A DNA stretch of 64,000 nt, taken from contig NZ_CP009285.1 of the NCBI RefSeq assembly GCF_000758665.1, positions 2,790,001 through 2,854,000 on the forward strand, in the 5' to 3' direction. The position numbers were made by a program, and so were the translations under genes. Each line of letters starts with the position of its first letter. The stretch's first letter is position 1. The notes under the pieces are model-generated. The model saw only the letters and a program-made list of their open reading frames with translations, had not been told where the DNA came from and did not search any database. Shown here in pieces: positions 52,083 to 60,840 of the stretch. Source of the DNA: Paenibacillus borealis. GTDB lineage: Bacteria > Bacillota > Bacilli > Paenibacillales > Paenibacillaceae.

Positions 52083-53240
52083 CTAGGCAGTAAAGATAGC
52101 CGCCCCGCCCTTAATCTTCCGGCTCTCGATCACCTCTTCGTAATCCTGAATCAGCCCGTCGAAAATATGCTCCCAGGAGCGCCCGAGTGCAAGCCGCCGG
52201 CCCTCCCGGCCCATTGACGTCCGCTGAGCATGCCGGGCGGCCATCGAACTAATCTGCAGTGCTAACGCTGCCGGATTACGGGGCTCAAACAGATTTCCGG
52301 TGATACCGGAAACGACCAGATCCTTGGTGCCGCCAGCATCTGCGGCGATGACCGGCAGCCCCGAAGCCATGGCTTCAAGCACGACATTGCCAAAGGTTTC
52401 CGTGCAGGAAGGGAACACGAACAGGTCAGCTGAAGCATACAGCTCCGCCAGCTCCTCGCCATGCTTCGCACCGGTAAAGGTTACATTGTCCGGGGCCTGC
52501 GATTTTAGTTCAGGCAGGAGCGGCCCGTCTCCGACAATCAGCAGCTGCACTCCGGAGCGTACGGATTCGGGCAGAAGCTGCATGGCGAGAAGCAGTGTGG
52601 TGATATCTTTTTCCGGGGCAATCCGCCCGACGTAGAGCATAATCAGAGGCGCGTGCATACCATATCGCTCACGCAACTCCTCACTTCGTTTCTCAGGAGA
52701 ATAGAGCGTGCAGTCGACGCCTCTGGACCACAAGCGCAGTCTCATGAAGCCCTCTGCGCGCAGCGAAGCTAATGTCTCCTGGGAGGGTGCAAGCACAGCA
52801 TCGCAGGAACGGTGAAACCACTTCATGTATTTCCAGTAGAGCGGGACGATTCTTCTCATTTTGTAATATTCCAGGTAGCGGTCGAAGTGGGTATGGTAGG
52901 AGGCGACATGAGGGAGCTGCTGCTTGCGGGCATAGCGGAGGCCGGATAAGCCGATGTTGAACGGGGTTGCCAGATGGATCAGATCAGGGGCGAAAGCCGA
53001 CAGCTCACTTTGAATGGAGGACATGCCCGGCAAGGCCATCCGGCACTCGGGATACAGAAAAAACGGGATGCTGGCGATGGGACGGACGGGATCAGGGTAG
53101 CTGCTCTCAAGCGCAGACTTAGGAGTAAACAGCAGATGCTCAATCCCCCTGCGGTGCAAATGACTGGTTAACCGGCTAAGCGTGCGGGCAACCCCATTGG
53201 TTTGCGGAAGAAACGTGTCCGTGAATAGAGCCAGACGCAT
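52083..53240 (-). CDS. glycosyltransferase family 4 protein
   Basis: 385 residues. The N-terminal domain starts MRLALFTDTFLPQTNGVART, the GT4 first strand with acceptor loop. The C-terminal nucleotide-sugar domain has YVGRIAPEKDITTLLLAM, VGDGPLLPELK, and CTETFGNVVLEAMASGLPVIA with the catalytic Glu of the EX7E motif. It resembles diacylglycerol or phosphatidylinositol mannosyltransferases, so a glycolipid role is possible. AGGGAGGGATTCC lies upstream. It is transcribed towards, but ends before, the Alo-like promoter. Confidence 0.92.
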   Translation of the reverse strand: MRLALFTDTFLPQTNGVARTLSRLTSHLHRRGIEHLLFTPKSALESSYPDPVRPIASIPFFLYPECRMALPGMSSIQSELSAFAPDLIHLATPFNIGLSGLRYARKQQLPHVASYHTHFDRYLEYYKMRRIVPLYWKYMKWFHRSCDAVLAPSQETLASLRAEGFMRLRLWSRGVDCTLYSPEKRSEELRERYGMHAPLIMLYVGRIAPEKDITTLLLAMQLLPESVRSGVQLLIVGDGPLLPELKSQAPDNVTFTGAKHGEELAELYASADLFVFPSCTETFGNVVLEAMASGLPVIAADAGGTKDLVVSGITGNLFEPRNPAALALQISSMAARHAQRTSMGREGRRLALGRSWEHIFDGLIQDYEEVIESRKIKGGAAIFTA

Positions 53241-53418
53241 CGGAATCCCTCCCTGTATTCTTGTTGCCTTGATCTTAGCAGGCGATTATTTCATGGAGAT
53301 CAACCGCAGGTTAAACATCTGGCATAGAGGGGACTATGGGGAGGATTCTGAGCGGTTTTGTTCAAGAAGGGCGGGAGCGGGTATACATAGGTATCAGGAA
53401 TGAAGGAGGTAAGAGGAT

Positions 53419-53589
53419 ATGAATAAAGATCTGCCGCCAGAGGTTCCGCCGAACGTTGTACCCGAAGTGAAGCCGGACAGGATCCCTGAACCGGGTCCGG
53501 TTGTGATTCCGCCGGAGGTTACGCCGCAGCAGCAGCCGGAAATCATGCCACAGACCCCGCCGGAGATTATTCCCAAGGAACCTTTGTAA
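53419..53589 (+). CDS. small proline-rich protein
   Basis: 56 residues; GGAGG lies about 9 bases upstream of ATG 53419. The sequence is almost a Pro-Glu-Pro repeat (DLPPEVPPNVVPEV, EPGPVVIPPEV, PEIMPQTPPEIIPKEPL), acidic, with no signal peptide or hydrophobic segment. It should be extended and unstructured. A terminator follows, which supports a genuine transcript. Function unknown. Confidence 0.7.
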   Translation: MNKDLPPEVPPNVVPEVKPDRIPEPGPVVIPPEVTPQQQPEIMPQTPPEIIPKEPL

Positions 53590-53660
53590 TGGATGATATA
53601 AGCCGGAGAATAGGAATAGTACGTGACAATAGGAAACAATATAGGATGGATGATGTGGAG

Positions 53661-53685
53661 CGTCCGGGAAACCGGGCGTTTTTTT
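53661..53685 (+). terminator. terminator after the Pro-rich gene
   Basis: CGTCCGG-GAAA-CCGGGCG stem followed by seven T. Confidence 0.85.
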
Positions 53686-53823
53686 GTTGTAGCGGAAACT
53701 ATGATGTGCGTCTGTTGTGGATAAAAACGTGTGAAATTGAAGCAGATCCGCTTCCGACTGAAGTAAGAATGCGTTCTTGTCTCAAGAATCCCATTGAATC
53801 CTCCAGAAGGGGATGGCTATATG

Positions 53824-54137
53824 GGGACAACAAAGGGATAAATCCCTCTAATTCCACCGAAAGTGGGCAGCAGGGGGAAATCAAAGGGATAAATCCCACT
53901 AATTCTGCCGGAAGTTGGCAGTATGGGGGACAACAAAGGGATAAATCCCTCTGATTCCACCAAAAGTGGGCAGTATGGGGAAATCAAAGGGATAAATCCC
54001 TCTAATTCTGCCGGAAGTGGGCAGTATGGAGAAATCAAAGGGATAAATCCCACTAATGCTGCCGAAAGTTGGCAACAGGGGAAATCAAAGGGATAAATCC
54101 CACTAATACTGCCGGAAGTGGGCGGAATGGGGAAATG
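53824..54137. repeat. about 51-bp tandem repeat, 6 units
   Basis: Units share AAAGGGATAAATCCC, TCTAATTCTGCC and GGAAGTGGGCAGTATGGGG. GGGATAAATCCC recurs at 53835, 53886, 53938, 53989, 54040 and 54090, i.e. every 50-52 bp. Each unit holds this 12-base palindrome. The minus strand is open across the array with a 17-residue period, but unit lengths vary by single bases, which argues against selection for coding. Confidence 0.88.
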
Positions 54138-54414
54138 AAGAGCATTTGCGCACTTGATTGCACCGGGCCTACACAGTTGTCTGATTAGAGAGCAATGTGA
54201 AGTGGCCTTAAATCTGCATAAGCTGCACAGGCCACATAAGCCCCGGTTTGTTTCACCCGTTAGGGTGATTCTGTTCCTGCTTAGGAGTTTACACAGTTTG
54301 AACATTGTGATAACTCGGTTTGGTGGCGCCTGAAGCGAGCGGGATGATGTTGTTCCAAAGTATACATTGTATTTGCTTCGCGCCAGTAATATGATTTGTC
54401 CTTTTCGCTGAAGT

Positions 54415-54591
54415 GGACTGAGAATCAGCTATTTCAGCAAAAAACCTCCAGATGAAGAGTATGCGGACTGAGAATCCGCTATCTTGATCATTTGGGGCTG
54501 AAATGAGGAGTAGTTGGACAAATAAGCGATTCTGAGTCCGATTGGGCGGGAAATCTGTTTGTTTTGCTTAAATAGCGAATTTCCAGTCCGC
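54415..54591. repeat. F-F-R-R inverted repeat unit (copy 2)
   Basis: Forward motifs GGACTGAGAATCAGCTATTT (54415) and GCGGACTGAGAATCCGCTAT (54463), then inverted AATAAGCGATTCTGAGTCCG (54521) and AATAGCGAATTTCCAGTCCG (54571). Same order and length as at 11377-11555. Confidence 0.75.
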
Positions 54592-54642
54592 TTCATCAGC
54601 TGACGTGTCATGAAGTGACCGTCAAGTGCCGCCGGAACGGCG

Positions 54643-54859
54643 AAGTTACTGCCAATCGCCGCCTGGAGCGGCCAAGTTACTGCGAAGTGTAGCCGGAAGC
54701 TGTAAAGTTACTGCGAGGTACAACCGGGAGCGGCGAAGTTACTGCCAAGCGCCGCCTGGAGCTGTAAAGTTACTGCGAGGTACAACCGGGAGCGGCCAAG
54801 TTACTGAGAGGTGTAGCCGGAAGCCGTCAAGTTTCTGCGAAGCCACCACATTCCCGCCG
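54643..54859. repeat. 31-bp tandem repeat, 7 units
   Basis: AAGTTACTGC (last copy AAGTTTCTGC) begins at 54643, 54674, 54705, 54736, 54767, 54798 and 54829, exactly 31 bp apart. The rest of the unit (about CCGG-GAGC-G) alternates between two versions, so a 62-bp higher-order period is partly visible. Contiguous, so not a CRISPR. Confidence 0.9.
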
Positions 54860-54926
54860 CCCTCCGGGGCGGCTTCATTGCCCCCGATTGAAGCGGCGGC
54901 AGAGTCGGAGGAGCTGCTGACTGCGA

Positions 54927-55910
54927 TCAGCTGCCGGGGAGGCTGGTCCAGATAGGTTCAGCATATTGGTTCTGCAGGTTCATGCTGCAATCCTTGCCGG
55001 TATCATACGAACGGTCGCCCAGTACCATGGTGAACTGTTCGAGCTTGTGCCTTGCTGCGGCAGCATCCGTACATTCCAGCCAATCGGCGAGTGCTGTGAG
55101 CACAGTTCGGCCTTCCTCCAGTGCCTGCTCCCACAGCTCCCAGACGGATTCCGTCCGGACCTCGGAATAGAGTGCCGAATGCCGCCACTCGGAGTGTTGT
55201 TCATTCAGGTAATCCAGGCGCTCTTCATGAGCAGTCAGCTTACGTGAGAACAGCCGGCGTGTCCTGCCCCAGGTGACGGCTTTCTTCCAGCCCTTCGGGT
55301 CATACAGACATCTGTGGGCCAGCACCATATCCCGGTAGGAGCTCTGCCAGATTTCTTCAGGCAGCTTGCCCATTGCATCCGGATAGTGCCGTAGTACAGT
55401 GGTGTGAAGAATATTGTGAACCGGCACAGGCAGCCGGGAACCGGTATCTATTCTTGTCCAGGCGGCGTTCTGCCAGGTATTGATCCCGCGCAGGCGCTTC
55501 ATAAACAAGGTATCCAGATCAATTTCGAACCGCTGGTGATCGCGGAATTTGTAGCCTGCCTTCCAGTTAATATACGGATGCAGGTTCCGGTCCAGCAGAT
55601 GGTGGGTCAGGAAGCCGAGGAAATAGAGCTGTGCCTGAGCCGCATCAGCTCCTTCGAGAGTCCGCGCAGCTTCCCAGAAATCAATGAGCACAGGCCCGCA
55701 GTGCTGGGTATGCATCAGATCCCCGAGATGAAGGGCTCCGGCATCCTTGCTCCATGGCAGGAAGCTGTGATACAGCAGGAAATCCGGCCCCTGACAGCCG
55801 AGATTATACAGGCGTTCCTGCTGCTGCAGATTATGTAAGAACGGGAACCGGCTGCGGAATTCTCCGGCCAGCTGTTGCCCGTATTCGAGATGCATCCAGA
55901 TATTAGGCAT
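54927..55910 (-). CDS. zinc-dependent phospholipase C family protein
   Basis: 327 residues. The N-terminal MPNIWMHLEYGQQLA, GCQGPDFLLYHSFLPW, and the His-rich GFLTHHLLDRNLHPYINWKA with LHLGDLMH carry the His/Asp zinc ligands of the ZnPLC/nuclease-P1-like fold. There is no signal peptide, unlike the secreted toxins, so a cytoplasmic role is likely. Conserved in Bacillales under the label zinc-dependent phospholipase C family; activity unproven. It is flanked on both sides by repeat arrays. Confidence 0.87.
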   Translation of the reverse strand: MPNIWMHLEYGQQLAGEFRSRFPFLHNLQQQERLYNLGCQGPDFLLYHSFLPWSKDAGALHLGDLMHTQHCGPVLIDFWEAARTLEGADAAQAQLYFLGFLTHHLLDRNLHPYINWKAGYKFRDHQRFEIDLDTLFMKRLRGINTWQNAAWTRIDTGSRLPVPVHNILHTTVLRHYPDAMGKLPEEIWQSSYRDMVLAHRCLYDPKGWKKAVTWGRTRRLFSRKLTAHEERLDYLNEQHSEWRHSALYSEVRTESVWELWEQALEEGRTVLTALADWLECTDAAAARHKLEQFTMVLGDRSYDTGKDCSMNLQNQYAEPIWTSLPGS

Positions 55911-56088
55911 AATTATCCCTCCTGCAAAACAAGTTCATAATCTTCATTCATTGTAACGCTGATATGTTAAAAGAAAATGAGAATTATAAAAGAAATTTAA
56001 TCCAAACCAGTAACCTTTAGACAACATTCGGACAGGGCACCGGTCAATCGTTGGCGGGAATTCGCGGAATTGCGGGAACTGCGGGATA

Positions 56089-56238
56089 CGTAATAGTGGA
56101 ATGACGTAATTGCGGAATGACGTAATAACGTAATAGCGGGATAGCGGAGTAGCGGAGTAGCGAAATACGAAATACGAAATACGAAATACGAATTACGAAA
56201 TACGAACTACAAAATACAAAATACAAAATACAAAATAC
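56089..56238. repeat. degenerate 7-8 bp microsatellite
   Basis: GTAATAGCGG/GTAATTGCGG-like units grade into CGAAATA repeated and then CAAAATA repeated with a 7-bp period. The region from 55911 to 56562 contains no gene that I can see. Confidence 0.7.
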
Positions 56239-56262
56239 CTCTGTTCCTCTCACCTGATCCGT

Positions 56263-56483
56263 TGCTGGCAGAATGGAGACTCCTCAGTAAGCACTGCAGG
56301 CATAAATGTTGTACGTTATGCAGCTTTGAGGCCTGGATACCCAGGTGTTCGGGAGGATTGTTGTATGAAATACAAGAATTGTCCCGCTAAGCCGCATGGA
56401 GAAGGAGAAATGCTGCATTTTCTACAACAATTCTGGATTTAGGTTGGTATATTGAGGAAAATGTTGTATTATGTGCAGGATTT
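56263..56483 (+). repeat. dispersed intergenic repeat, family A copy 4 (full form)
   Basis: It shares with the copy at 33430 GGCAGAATG, AAATGTTGTACGT, GGTGTTCGGGAGGATTGTTG, TGCTGCATTTTCTACAACAA and AATGTTGTATTATGTGCAGG in the same order and spacing. Confidence 0.85.
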
Positions 56484-56566
56484 CGAAAAGTTACCGGAGC
56501 TCTGCCGCAAAAAGCGGATAAACCGGACTGTTCTTTCGAAAGATCAAAGAAGGAGGAGGATGATGT

Positions 56567-57334
56567 GTGGATAAACGGTTAACATTCAATGAGGATGCAG
56601 CGAACTACGACAAATGGAGGCCGGCCTATTGTGCGGAATTATTCCAGGACATTATTGCGTATTCCCGGATCGGGCAGGGCAGGAAGGCTATTGAAATCGG
56701 GATTGGGACAGGCCAGGCAACCCGGCCTTTTCTGGAAACCGGCTGCGAATTAGCGGCCATTGAACTGGGGCAGGAGCTCGCGGAGTATTCACGATTAAAG
56801 TTCCGGGAGTATAAGAAATTCAGCGTGCACAATAGTACATTTGAAGAATTCACAGGCCCGGACGACAGCGTAGACCTTATTTACTCCGCTACTGCATTTC
56901 ATTGGATTCCAGAGGACGTTGGTTACCCGAAGGCATTCGAATTGTTAAAAACCGGCGGCACACTGGCCTTATTCTGGAACCGGCCTTTTGCAGCACGGGA
57001 GGATGACGAGTTACATCAGCATATTCAGCGTATTTACCAGCAGTACAGGCCCTCAAATACCAAATTAATCGAACATGATACGGAAAGATACAATGCCATC
57101 TCACAGAATCTGCATACTTACGGGTTCCGGGATGTACAGCTTAAGCTGTATCATTTAACGAGAAGCTTCTCCTCAGCGGATTACATTGCCCTGCTTAATA
57201 CATATTCAGACCATAGAAGTATGCCACCTGCTATAAAAGAATCGTTTGAGGACGAGATCAGAGCCGCAATACTTCAATCCGGTGATATCCTGAACGTGTA
57301 TGATACGATTGACCTGCATTTGGGCAGAAAATGA
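56567..57334 (+). CDS. class I SAM-dependent methyltransferase
   Basis: 255 residues from GTG 56567, with AAGGAGGAGG about 6-9 bases upstream. RLTFNEDAANYDKWRPAY is the usual start of this group. Motif I is AIEIGIGTGQATRPF, and the acidic residue ending strand 2 is in AAIELGQELA. Motif III-like SVDLIYSATAFHWIP follows, then LLKTGGTLALFWNRP. It resembles the ubiquinone/menaquinone- and trans-aconitate-type methyltransferases, but the substrate is unknown. A family A repeat lies just upstream and a terminator follows. Confidence 0.9.
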   Translation: MDKRLTFNEDAANYDKWRPAYCAELFQDIIAYSRIGQGRKAIEIGIGTGQATRPFLETGCELAAIELGQELAEYSRLKFREYKKFSVHNSTFEEFTGPDDSVDLIYSATAFHWIPEDVGYPKAFELLKTGGTLALFWNRPFAAREDDELHQHIQRIYQQYRPSNTKLIEHDTERYNAISQNLHTYGFRDVQLKLYHLTRSFSSADYIALLNTYSDHRSMPPAIKESFEDEIRAAILQSGDILNVYDTIDLHLGRK

Positions 57335-57393
57335 AGGGTTTCCGATTTTTGATTTCTGCTAGCTCGGCGGAATAGGTCATCTGTAACGACAAT

Positions 57394-57442
57394 AAAACAG
57401 CGGCAGTTCAGGGACATTTAGGTCCTTGGCTGCCGCTGTTTT
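57394..57442. terminator. bidirectional terminator
   Basis: AAAACAGCGGCAG and CTGCCGCTGTTTT form a perfect 13-bp stem with an inner AGGGAC/GTCCTT stem. It separates the methyltransferase from the convergent GNAT gene. Confidence 0.85.
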
Positions 57443-57459
57443 CTGTGTCAGAGCCGAGT

Positions 57460-57939
57460 TCAGTCCATGCTGATCAGGTCACGGAATACGCCGGGAAAAG
57501 AATCAGGCACCGCAATCGCGCCGACGCTCTTCTCATAGAAAGGCACTGCGTCCACGACCCAGCCGATGATGGCGTAGCCGTAGCCGTTCCGGTGCATCGC
57601 GGACAGGCATTCCAGCAGCAGTGCCTTCCCGATGCCAAGTCCCCGGTACTCCTCCAGCACGCCGGTCGGGCCGAAGAAGTTCTTCACTACAACATCGTGG
57701 CAGGCGAAGCCGATCACTTCGCCCTGCTTCACGGCAATGTAGCAGTGGACGGGCAGATGTGAGAAGGCCGTCTCACATTCATTCCGCCAGCTATTCGTGA
57801 AATGGAGGCCGACAAAATCCACAATGGCCTGCTTATCCCCGGTCATCGCCCGTTTGATGGCAATTCCTTCGCCCCGCAGACGTTCCAGCAGCGCACTATT
57901 ATCCGGCAGATCATATAGCTTAACGAGCATATCAGGCAT
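57460..57939 (-). CDS. GNAT N-acetyltransferase
   Basis: 159 residues. The acetyl-CoA motif VLEEYRGLGIGKALLLECLS lies at about 95-114, preceded by the strand HCYIAVKQGEVIGFACHDVV. The end AIIGWVVDAVPFYEKSVGAI is also GNAT-like. Its start overlaps the GH20 stop by one base (TGATG), so it is the last gene of the SIS-GH20-GNAT operon. In an amino-sugar context it might acetylate a sugar amine, which is only inference. Confidence 0.9.
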   Translation of the reverse strand: MPDMLVKLYDLPDNSALLERLRGEGIAIKRAMTGDKQAIVDFVGLHFTNSWRNECETAFSHLPVHCYIAVKQGEVIGFACHDVVVKNFFGPTGVLEEYRGLGIGKALLLECLSAMHRNGYGYAIIGWVVDAVPFYEKSVGAIAVPDSFPGVFRDLISMD

Positions 57940-59750
57940 CAGCTATCCCCCGCTTTCTGTTCAATCATCTCAAGATCTGTAATCATCCCGCGCAGGTCTG
58001 CTTCGAATAATTCCGGCCGGTAGAACCGGGAGCGGATGAACAGCTCTGCCATCTGCGGCGGAAGCAGCTCTGCAAGCACGCTCTGCATCCGCTGCCTGGC
58101 TCTGAATAAATCCCCATATCCGCTTCTGTACTTATCCCGGAGAAAGGTAATGACTTCCTCGCTGTCCGGCGACATCGCTCCGCGGAAGAGGAACGTATGC
58201 AGCGGAGAGCGGCGCTGCGCCGGGATCTCATACTGGATCATGGCGTCGATCAGTTCAGCGGTTAAGCGGTTCTTCTTCACATCCGGCAGCAGCTGCGGGA
58301 TCAGGGAATAATAATCGGTTACCGCATAATCCGCCCATTCCTCGCCCATAAGCTGAGCCGTCTCCATACCATGGAACTGGTGCAGGAAACGGACCAGGAA
58401 GGAGGGAATGTCAGCCTTGGCATTCCAGCTCTGCTCTGCAGCGAAGAAAGCCGGGTAACGCGAGGTCTCGAACAGGCCGTATGGACTGCCCAGCGAGAAC
58501 GGGCATCCCCAATTCGTATGAATGATTCCGTCCAGCTGCTCCGACTGCGCCAGCTGAATCCAGTCTAGCACATTCTTGATCCGGTTATGAATCACCGGAT
58601 AATTCTGGTCGCCGTTATCATCCCAACAGCGGACAGAGGAGGCGCCGATGGTCTCGATGCCGGCATCGCGCAGCTTGTGGAGAATGAGCCGGGCATCCGC
58701 CTTCATCCGGTGTCCGCCATAGATCCAGACGACCACTACGACACGTTTGTCGAGTGCGGCGATCTCGTCTAGGGTGGCGTGCATGATCATGTCATGCCAG
58801 ATCATCGGTGTTTTGCCGAGGCTGATGGTCTTCTCCGCCAGCTGATTGACGAAGCGGATGAAGGAGGCCTCCGGGGTAAGCCCGGATCTCCGGCAGTCTT
58901 CACAGGTGCCGAGCGTCCAGACTTCATCACAGCCTAGATGGAGATATTCGCTGTACGGATGTAGGGCAGCCACTTCCTCCAGAATGCCGGCCATCATCTC
59001 GAAGGAGCCTGCGCGGTGCGGGCATAGCTCCGACACGGTCTCGGGGACTTCGCGCAGCCCGATATAGACCGGATGCTTCAGAATATATTCCAGATGCCCG
59101 AAGGACTGCTGCTTCGGAATCACGGTGACGAAATGGTCATGTGCAGTCTGCAGGAGCTGCCGGTGTTCTTCTTCGGTGAAGGCGAATTCGGGATGGCGCA
59201 GGAAGCTCAGCTTGCGGAACGGCAGCTTGTCCTCATATTCAATGATCAGCGTATTGATCTTGTAGCTGGCCAGCTCTGCGATATATTCCAGCATATGCTC
59301 ATAAGTCGGATAGACTGTGCGCAGATCAAGATAATCGCTGCGCAGCCGCAGATCCGCCCAGTCGGCAATGGTCACCGCCGGCACCGAGCCGCCCCCGGCA
59401 GCCAGCAGCTGATCCAGTGTCTTAAGCCCGTAGAACAATCCGGAAGCGCTAAGCGCGTATAGCTCAACCCTGTCCGTATCAGTAATCAGAACGTAACCGT
59501 CATGCTTGCCTTCTACCCGCCGGGCCATGCGGGTATTGAAGCGGGTTCCCTCCGAGACTAGCGCGTATACAGCGCTGCCGCCGGACTCCTTAACCTCTGT
59601 CACCCCCGCGAATATTCCTTGCGCTGCCGCCAATAACCGGACATCATTCCCGGGCATCCACAGCTCCACCGTCCAGCCGCGGATGCCGCTGACCGGTTCC
59701 GGTCCCCGGCTCTGCACCACCTGAGGCTGCGGAATCAGTGGAATGTTCAT
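57939..59750 (-). CDS. family 20 glycosyl hydrolase (beta-N-acetylhexosaminidase-like)
   Basis: 603 residues. The first 130 form a GH20b-type domain (PLIPQPQVVQSRGPEPVSG; ALSASGLFYGLKTLDQLL). The TIM barrel begins with LRSDYLDLRTVYPTYEHMLEY and carries HLGCDEVW, where Asp275-Glu276 match the catalytic pair of GH20. There is no signal peptide, so it acts on imported oligosaccharides in the cytoplasm. It overlaps the SIS gene by four bases (ATGA). With the divergent ABC transporter it forms an amino-sugar utilisation locus. Confidence 0.9.
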   Translation of the reverse strand: MNIPLIPQPQVVQSRGPEPVSGIRGWTVELWMPGNDVRLLAAAQGIFAGVTEVKESGGSAVYALVSEGTRFNTRMARRVEGKHDGYVLITDTDRVELYALSASGLFYGLKTLDQLLAAGGGSVPAVTIADWADLRLRSDYLDLRTVYPTYEHMLEYIAELASYKINTLIIEYEDKLPFRKLSFLRHPEFAFTEEEHRQLLQTAHDHFVTVIPKQQSFGHLEYILKHPVYIGLREVPETVSELCPHRAGSFEMMAGILEEVAALHPYSEYLHLGCDEVWTLGTCEDCRRSGLTPEASFIRFVNQLAEKTISLGKTPMIWHDMIMHATLDEIAALDKRVVVVVWIYGGHRMKADARLILHKLRDAGIETIGASSVRCWDDNGDQNYPVIHNRIKNVLDWIQLAQSEQLDGIIHTNWGCPFSLGSPYGLFETSRYPAFFAAEQSWNAKADIPSFLVRFLHQFHGMETAQLMGEEWADYAVTDYYSLIPQLLPDVKKNRLTAELIDAMIQYEIPAQRRSPLHTFLFRGAMSPDSEEVITFLRDKYRSGYGDLFRARQRMQSVLAELLPPQMAELFIRSRFYRPELFEADLRGMITDLEMIEQKAGDS

Positions 59751-60511
59751 AGCCAGCGGACCCGGCCCTTGAAGCGCTCAATGAAGCGGTTATTCCATTC
59801 ATCCCCGCCGGGAGCGTTGCCGCTGCGCCAGACCGGCACCTCAATCCCTTTGTCCCCGAGACAGGCAGCCGTGGTCATCATCAGGGAATTCAGCAGGAAA
59901 GCGTTAGCAAACGTTGAGGTCGAGCCCATCTTCGGTTCGATTCCTTCAATATGCAGGGCAGCGTCGCCCGGCTTGACTTTGCTGTCCAGAACATAGTCGC
60001 ACAGCTCATACAGGTTCTGCCCCGATGGGTGGCGGGCAATATGGTTCTTGGGGGTAGCTTCGGCATGGCCGACAGAGGTAACGGCAATCGTTATAACCCC
60101 CCGGCGCCGTGCTTCCAGAGCAGCATCGACACAGGCTGTGTTAATACCGTAAGCGTTAGCAAGAATCAGAATATCACCCTCGCCTAGACGGTTATCTTCA
60201 ATAACAAGTGTTCCATAGCCGGGGGTACGTTCAACAGCCATGGAGCGCAGTGCGCCGTTCGAGATCATCGTGCCTTCATCTAATATAGCGCTGATATGCA
60301 TCAGACCGCCTGCGCGGAAGAAGACTTCGGTCGCATTCATATTGGAATGCCCGCCCGGACCGTACAGATAGACCAGCTTATCCTCTGCAATATGATCCGC
60401 GAGCAGCTCCGCCACCTGAAGCAGCTTGTCCCTCGGCTCGCTCCGTATCTCATTCAGCAGCTCCACAATAGTTTCCATATAAGCGGACATAATATCTGAC
60501 TTTGCGTTCAT
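59747..60511 (-). CDS. SIS domain sugar-phosphate isomerase-like protein
   Basis: 254 residues; AGGAGG lies 7 bases upstream of the ATG. YLYGPGGHSNMNATEVFFRA is the phosphosugar-binding segment of SIS proteins. IEDNRLGEGDILILANAYGI and VITIAVTSVGHAE complete the Rossmann-like fold. It resembles AgaS/MurQ-like sugar isomerases that process amino-sugar phosphates. First gene of the SIS-GH20-GNAT operon. The 5' region holds a 63-bp tandem repeat, so the leader RNA could be structured. Confidence 0.88.
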   Translation of the reverse strand: MNAKSDIMSAYMETIVELLNEIRSEPRDKLLQVAELLADHIAEDKLVYLYGPGGHSNMNATEVFFRAGGLMHISAILDEGTMISNGALRSMAVERTPGYGTLVIEDNRLGEGDILILANAYGINTACVDAALEARRRGVITIAVTSVGHAEATPKNHIARHPSGQNLYELCDYVLDSKVKPGDAALHIEGIEPKMGSTSTFANAFLLNSLMMTTAACLGDKGIEVPVWRSGNAPGGDEWNNRFIERFKGRVRWL

Positions 60512-60527
60512 TTACATTCCTCCTAAA

Positions 60528-60676
60528 AGTTTTGTAAGCATAAGCTTCCTGAGTCTCTTCGCAAAACTGGCTTCGGAAGCATACGCTTTAAGTTTTGTAA
60601 GCATAAGCCCCCTGAGTCTCTTCGCAAAACTGGCTTCGGAAGCATACGCTTTAAGTTTTGTAAGCATAAGCTTCCG
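60528..60676. repeat. 63-bp tandem repeat, 2.4 units, in the leader of the SIS gene
   Basis: AGTTTTGTAAGCATAAGC begins at 60528, 60591 and 60654, exactly 63 bp apart. Each unit includes AAGCTTCC...GGAAGCATACGCTT and CTTCGCAAAAC, so units can pair within and between themselves. Confidence 0.88.
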
Positions 60677-60840
60677 CTTGCCTAGAAGATAACAAAGCGG
60701 CCGGGCAGAGTAAATCAACTATTTTGCGCAAAACGGCACCGATTTTGACTGATTTGGCCAGCAGCATGCCATGATGTGTGTAAATCGCTGATTGGAACAG
60801 CGGCAGGTAAAAATTTTTCTGAACGGGTCAGGATCGTGAC

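Noticed and set aside
53817..54305. 162-residue minus-strand frame with a 17-residue repeat (GFIPLISPYCPL)
   Set aside because: It is the translation of the 51-bp tandem array. Unit length varies by single bases, there is no ribosome site, and the composition is that of the repeat.
54643..54859. 31-bp repeats as a possible CRISPR array
   Set aside because: Units are contiguous with no unique spacers, and no cas genes are present in the window.
56044..56253. 69-residue minus-strand frame (ISYFVFRISLL)
   Set aside because: Translation of a 7-bp microsatellite; not a gene.
60512..60718. 68-residue minus-strand frame with a 21-residue repeat (LTKLKAYASEASFAKRLR)
   Set aside because: It comes from the 63-bp tandem repeat. 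It overlaps the leader of the SIS gene and ends at that gene's ribosome site; no independent start signal.
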